Positions 17,228-20,491 of a DNA stretch of 20,491 nucleotides are shown here, piece after piece. The stretch is taken from NCBI GenBank assembly GCA_025458585.1, contig JALOSD010000023.1:1-20491 (forward strand), read 5' to 3'. Both the position numbers and the translations under genes were made by a program. The stretch is from Burkholderiaceae bacterium (GTDB lineage: Bacteria; Pseudomonadota; Gammaproteobacteria; Burkholderiales; Burkholderiaceae_C). Each line of letters begins with the position of its first letter. Within the stretch, counting starts at the first letter, position 1. The notes beneath the pieces are model-generated. The model was not told where the DNA came from, made no database searches, and saw nothing but the letters and a program-made list of their open reading frames with translations.

Positions 17228-18082
17228 TCAGGACCGCAGCGTGTACCGATGCGCGCCGTGCGGCAGTCCCGCAACCTGCCTGGCCGCATCGAGCATCGCG
17301 CGCGCCGCGAAGTCGTGCAGGTCGAACCGTGCCTCGAGCAGCAGGCTCGCGTGCTGGCCTGCAGCGGCGGTCGCGAGCCTTTCGAGCACGACGCCCTCAT
17401 GTTCGCGATCCTCGAGTCCGCTCACGTCGTCGACGGTGAATACCTGCGTCGGCACTCCGACGAACAGTGGATCCGAGGCGATGCGCTCGCGGACCGTGTC
17501 GAGGCTCGAATCGTGCGCGAGCTCGACGTAGACGTAGCGCGTGCCGCCGATCTCGGCTTCGAGCGCCGCGCGCACGCCGTCGACTGCGGCCGCCGCCGGG
17601 CTGTGGTGCAGCGCCGTCGCCGGGTGGCGCTGCTGCACCGTCTGCCCGCGGGGAATCAGCCGCTCGAAGGCGCCGACGAACGCCGACCAGGCGCCCGGGT
17701 TCCAGCCCGCGCCGACGACCGCCGAGACGCGGTGCCGCCGCGCCGCGTCGTCGAGCTTCTCGTGGTGGCGCGCGAGCGCCGCGCCTTCGAGCGCGGCACA
17801 CTCGACGACCGGCAGGCGCCCCTGCAGTAGCGCGAGCGTGACGTCGGTGGCCTCCTGCGCTGGCACGCAGACGAACGCGGCGTCGACCGTCGCCAGCTCG
17901 CGCACGTGGCCGACGACCGGTGCGCGCTGCAGCCGGCCGGGCGCGTGGCCGGGCGCGTTCGGGCGACGCACGATGCCGGCGAGTGCGAGCTCGGTGTCGT
18001 CGAGCAGCGCTAACGCGCATGCCGTGCCGAGGCGGCCGAGGCCGATCACGGCCACCTGCAGGCGTCGTGGGGTGTCGGCCAT
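17228..18082 (-). CDS. Diaminopimelate-dehydrogenase-like NAD(P)-binding oxidoreductase
   Basis: Resembles meso-diaminopimelate D-dehydrogenases. The N-terminal Rossmann fold has VAVIGLGRLGTACALAL (GxGxxG) and IVRRPN; AFVCVPAQEAT, AVVGAGWNPGAWSAF, TRYVYVEL and SLDTVRERIASDP follow the family order up to the C-terminal HRYTL. The length of 284 aa is near the usual 300. ATG 18082 is preferred because GGAGA lies about 6 nt upstream; the in-frame ATG 18139 would add residues encoded by a hairpin. The substrate may differ from diaminopimelate, since identity of the binding residues cannot be checked by eye. A pseudogene lies just upstream, and transcription runs toward the cox operon. Confidence 0.8.
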   Translation of the reverse strand: MADTPRRLQVAVIGLGRLGTACALALLDDTELALAGIVRRPNAPGHAPGRLQRAPVVGHVRELATVDAAFVCVPAQEATDVTLALLQGRLPVVECAALEGAALARHHEKLDDAARRHRVSAVVGAGWNPGAWSAFVGAFERLIPRGQTVQQRHPATALHHSPAAAAVDGVRAALEAEIGGTRYVYVELAHDSSLDTVRERIASDPLFVGVPTQVFTVDDVSGLEDREHEGVVLERLATAAAGQHASLLLEARFDLHDFAARAMLDAARQVAGLPHGAHRYTLRS

Positions 18083-18103
18083 TGTCGTCTCCCTCACACG
18101 TTC

Positions 18104-18120
18104 GCCGGCGTCACGCCGGC
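18104..18120 (-). terminator. GC hairpin after the pncB-like remnant
   Basis: GCCGGCG (18104-18110) pairs exactly with CGCCGGC (18114-18120) around a 3-nt TCA loop, in the 60-nt gap between the remnant's stop and the start of the dehydrogenase-like gene. It may stop or stabilise upstream transcripts. No T-run follows on the minus strand. Confidence 0.4.
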
Positions 18121-18142
18121 CGTCGATCGCATCGGCCAACGT

Positions 18143-18743
18143 TCAGCGCGTCGCTTCATCGACCGCCGCCGCGAGCGCCTGCAGCGCGGCCGAGATCTCG
18201 ACCGGGTACGCGTCGGCCTCGCTCGCGTGTGCCTGCACGAATGAGTGCGCCATCGTCCCGTACGCAGGCATGCCAAACAGGCGCGCCGCCTCGGCGGTCG
18301 CGGTGCCGTCGAAGCCGGGGAGGTACGACGCGCGCGCCGCGAGCAGCGCCGCCTCGGCACCGTGCGCGCGGCGCATGCCGAAGTCGATCAGCAGCTTGCC
18401 CGGCGCGGCGAGCACGACGCGCGCCGCCTTCGACGCGATCAGCGTCTGGAAGTCCACGAGGTTGAGCGGCCGCGACTCGATGAGCTGCGCCACCGGCAGT
18501 AGCGCCGTCACGCGCAGGATCGGCTCGCTGGCGAAGAACACGGTGCCTTCGGGCATCGCGTGCACATCATCGGTGAAGCGCAGCGCACGCAAGTGGTCGA
18601 GCAGGCGCGGCGTGAAGCCGCCTTGCCTGTCGCGCCACGCGATCTCGTCTTCGGTGAACACGAGCGTCTCGAGGCTGCGTGCATTCGTCGAGGTAGGCCT
18701 GCAGCATCGTCAGCTGGTAGAGGTCGGTCAGCAGCGCGGTCAT
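18143..18743 (-). pseudogene. pncB: Nicotinate phosphoribosyltransferase remnant
   Basis: The minus-strand reading from ATG 18743 gives MTALLTDLYQLTMLQAYLDE, the standard N-terminus of nicotinate phosphoribosyltransferase. About 60 nt later the frame changes. The next frame resumes with LETLVFTEDEIAWRD, skipping roughly 30-40 residues that normally lie between (the GTAVF...RGFLVAAGL region). The rest is well preserved through PGKLLIDFGMRRAHGAEA and FGMPAYGTMAHSFVQAH, then diverges into a 20-residue tail and stops near 18143. The C-terminal half of the enzyme (usual length about 430-460 aa) is absent. Internal deletion, frameshift and C-terminal loss together argue for a decayed gene. A frame beginning at GTG 18661 (172 aa) remains open but is unlikely to be a working enzyme. 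Confidence 0.82.
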
Positions 18744-18839
18744 CGTTGTCGATGGCGTCGTCGGGGCGGCACACCCCGTGACGATCGTAGCCGCGTTGCG
18801 TGCCGACCGGCACCCGCGCCGACGGCCGCCCGGCCCGCC

Positions 18840-19949
18840 TCAGCGAGCTGGCACGAGCGACCACCCGCCGCCCTCCTCATCGCGCCAGCCGGCTTCTCGA
18901 TCGATCTGCAGCAGGCGCCGCAGCTCGGCCACGGTTTCGGCATCGGGGCGCTCGAGGCGCAGCCGCCGGCGCCGCCACGGCGTCACGTCGAGCCGCCGCA
19001 GGCGGCGCGAATCGGGCGCGATCGCAATCCGAAACAACGCGCCGATGTCGTGGCGCCACGGCCCGCGGTTGCCGAGGCCTTCGTAGTCGTCGATTAGGTC
19101 GCCGCAGCCGTAGAGGATCGGCCGGCCCTGGTGGACTTCGACCGGCAGCGCGTGGTGCGACGAGTGGCCGTGGACGACGTCGGCGCCGCCGAGATCGATC
19201 AGCCGGCGCGCGAACGCGCGCTGCTCGGCTGGCACCGCCAGCACCCAGTTGTCGCCCCAGTGCAGCGAGACGACAACGAGATCACCTGGGCGCCGCTCGC
19301 GCGCCACGCGCTCGGCGAGGCGCAGCGCCGAGGCCGCCGAGAGGTCGGGCAGCAGCGCGACGCCGGCGCGGTGCTCGGCCACGGCCCAGTCGGCGGGCAC
19401 GCCGCTGCTCGGCAGTGCGACGCTCCAGACCAGCAGTCGGCCGCCGGACAGCGCCTGTGCCGCAGGGGCCCAAGCGGCATCGGCGTCGACGCCGGCGCCG
19501 GACGTCGCGATGCCCGCGGCGTGCAGCGTCGCGAGCGTCTCGCGCAGCGCGCCACGCCCCCAGTCGAGCACGTGGTTGTTCGCCAGCGCGCACACGTCGA
19601 GACGCGCCGCCGTCAGCACGTCGACGTTACTGGGGTGCATCCGGTAGTGGATGCCTTTGTGCGGCCAGGGCTCGCCGCCGGCGGTCACGGCGGTCTCGAG
19701 GTTGACGACGCGCGCGTCGACGTCGACGGCGAGCAGCGTCGGCAGCGCGTCGCCCCAAGGTTCGTGCGGCGCCAGCGGCGCGCCCACCGCGCCGTTCGCC
19801 GCCTCGGCGAGGCGCAGATACTCGCGCGCGTCGCGGACGACCGGCTCGTACAGGTCCGGCGGCGCGTGGCGGCGCAGCGCCTGATCGATGCCGCGGCCGG
19901 TCATCACGTCGCCTGCCAGCAGCAGCACGACGGCGCCGTCGGGCGTCAT
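18840..19949 (-). CDS. CapA family protein (metallophosphatase-like)
   Basis: Member of the CapA/PgsA superfamily, related to the capsule-poly-gamma-glutamate synthesis protein with a calcineurin-like phosphoesterase fold. Motifs in order are LLAGDVMTGRGID (residues 10-22), VVNLETAVT, CALANNHVLDWG, VVVSLHWGDNW and DVVHGHSSHH, which hold the Asp, Asn and His residues expected for a metal centre, followed by PILYGCGDLIDDYEG. Length is 369 aa. There is no obvious signal peptide, so location is uncertain. No capsule or polyglutamate genes are nearby, so the pathway is unknown. ATG 19949 has only a weak ribosome binding site and lies 10 nt after the preceding stop, suggesting co-transcription with it. 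Confidence 0.88.
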   Translation of the reverse strand: MTPDGAVVLLLAGDVMTGRGIDQALRRHAPPDLYEPVVRDAREYLRLAEAANGAVGAPLAPHEPWGDALPTLLAVDVDARVVNLETAVTAGGEPWPHKGIHYRMHPSNVDVLTAARLDVCALANNHVLDWGRGALRETLATLHAAGIATSGAGVDADAAWAPAAQALSGGRLLVWSVALPSSGVPADWAVAEHRAGVALLPDLSAASALRLAERVARERRPGDLVVVSLHWGDNWVLAVPAEQRAFARRLIDLGGADVVHGHSSHHALPVEVHQGRPILYGCGDLIDDYEGLGNRGPWRHDIGALFRIAIAPDSRRLRRLDVTPWRRRRLRLERPDAETVAELRRLLQIDREAGWRDEEGGGWSLVPAR

Positions 19950-19959
19950 CGGCGCAACT

Positions 19960-20491
19960 TCACGGCGTGTGGTGGCGCCCCAAGCTCACGCGCTTGGCCT
20001 GCATGCCCTCGCCTGCCGGCTCGGCGATGAACTGCACCGCGGTGCCGACCTCGACGCGCGTGAAGTGCCCGCCAGCGACGTTGTCGCGGGCGAAGTAGTA
20101 CTCCTGGCCGTCGGCCGTGCGGATAAAGCCGAAGCCGCCCTCGGCGTCGAGGCGCACGACCTCGCCGTGCAACTCGCGCGCGTGCTCCTTCTCAAAGCCG
20201 CGGCGCTGGCGCACGGCGTCCTCGAGCTGGCGCTTCATCGCGTCGAACGCGTCGCGCAGCGCGACGTGGACGTCCTCGTGCTGCACGCGGTCCACGACGA
20301 GCTCACGCCCCGGCAGCGTCAGGTCGATGCGCACGCCGAACGGGTCGCCCTGGTGCTTGTGCTTCTGCTCGAGGTCGACGACGACGCGGCACGACATGAT
20401 CTCGCCGCTCAGGTGTTCGAGGTACGCGACCTTGTCGCGCACGGCCCCCTCGAGCGCCTCGGAACGCTCGAGCCCGTGGAAGACGATCTGG
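19960..20491 (-). CDS. HPF/RaiA ribosome-associated domain fused to cold-shock domain (5' end outside window)
   Basis: The minus-strand frame stays open to the right edge, so the true N-terminus is missing. The visible frame begins QIVFHGLERSEALEGAVRDKVAYLE, almost the usual start of this family, so only a few residues are lost. The first 100 or so residues are the S30AE/sigma-54-modulation fold (IMSCRVVVDLEQKHKHQG, VRIDLTLPGRELVV, DVHVALRDAFDAMKRQLED), which in HPF and RaiA binds the 30S subunit. The C-terminal part is a cold-shock domain with HGEVVRLDAEGGFGFI and YYFARDNV as RNA-binding motifs. This HPF-like plus CSD architecture is known in proteobacteria. It probably stabilises ribosomes or RNA under stress; that is inferred. 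Confidence 0.88.
   Translation of the reverse strand, partial: QIVFHGLERSEALEGAVRDKVAYLEHLSGEIMSCRVVVDLEQKHKHQGDPFGVRIDLTLPGRELVVDRVQHEDVHVALRDAFDAMKRQLEDAVRQRRGFEKEHARELHGEVVRLDAEGGFGFIRTADGQEYYFARDNVAGGHFTRVEVGTAVQFIAEPAGEGMQAKRVSLGRHHTP

Overview
The window looks like chromosomal DNA from a high-GC betaproteobacterium, most likely of the Burkholderiales. The evidence is the very high G+C codon use in the right three quarters, an RcoM-type CO sensor beside a form I (molybdenum) carbon monoxide dehydrogenase operon, and protein variants typical of that group. The species cannot be fixed from sequence reading alone.

Left region (1-4528): five unrelated accessory genes in mixed orientation. 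They are a GIY-YIG nuclease with a DUF4357 domain (+), a DUF3644 protein carrying an R-x4-H HEPN-type ribonuclease motif (-), a protein joining a Glyoxalase_8-type segment, a small CCHH zinc motif and a YozE-like domain (+), a probable PD-(D/E)XK-fold protein with Cys in place of the acidic residue (+), and an unrecognised 172-residue ORF (-). The mixed orientation, nuclease-like folds and lower G+C suggest a small genomic island with possible defence functions. That reading is inference. A more A/T-rich, apparently gene-free stretch (4529-4784) separates it from the next block.

Central region (4785-17124): an aerobic CO oxidation locus. RcoM (heme-PAS plus LytTR) is followed by a 240-bp leader with three direct repeats of WTTSGTGC-like sequence (first base A, A, C) spaced 20 and 21 bp, which fits a LytTR-type operator. 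A tight collinear operon follows: coxM (FAD), coxS (two 2Fe-2S), coxL (Mo-Cu, form I signature AYRCSFR), coxG (membrane and quinone coupling), coxD (MoxR AAA+), coxE (VWA), an XdhC-like coxF with an unusual Cys-Cys-Gly tail, a MocA-like nucleotidyltransferase, a 2OG-Fe(II) oxygenase, a roughly 11-12-TM protein, and a second XdhC/CoxI protein. CoxMSL form the enzyme. CoxD, E and F, MocA and CoxI would build and insert the MCD/Mo/S/Cu centre, and CoxG would link the enzyme to the respiratory membrane. The roles of the oxygenase and the TM protein are unknown.

Right region (17125-20491): a hairpin-rich convergent spacer, then minus-strand genes. These are a diaminopimelate-dehydrogenase-like NAD(P) oxidoreductase, a decayed nicotinate phosphoribosyltransferase pseudogene (internal deletion, frameshift, lost C-terminal half), a CapA-family metallophosphatase-like protein, and the 3' part of an HPF/RaiA protein fused to a cold-shock domain that runs off the right edge.

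The most interesting leads are the Cys-pair tail of CoxF (possible Cu(I) handling), the triple-repeat RcoM operator candidate, the two non-canonical genes inside the cox operon, and the HEPN/PD-(D/E)XK/zinc-motif accessory genes on the left. No tRNA, rRNA, CRISPR array or insertion sequence was seen.
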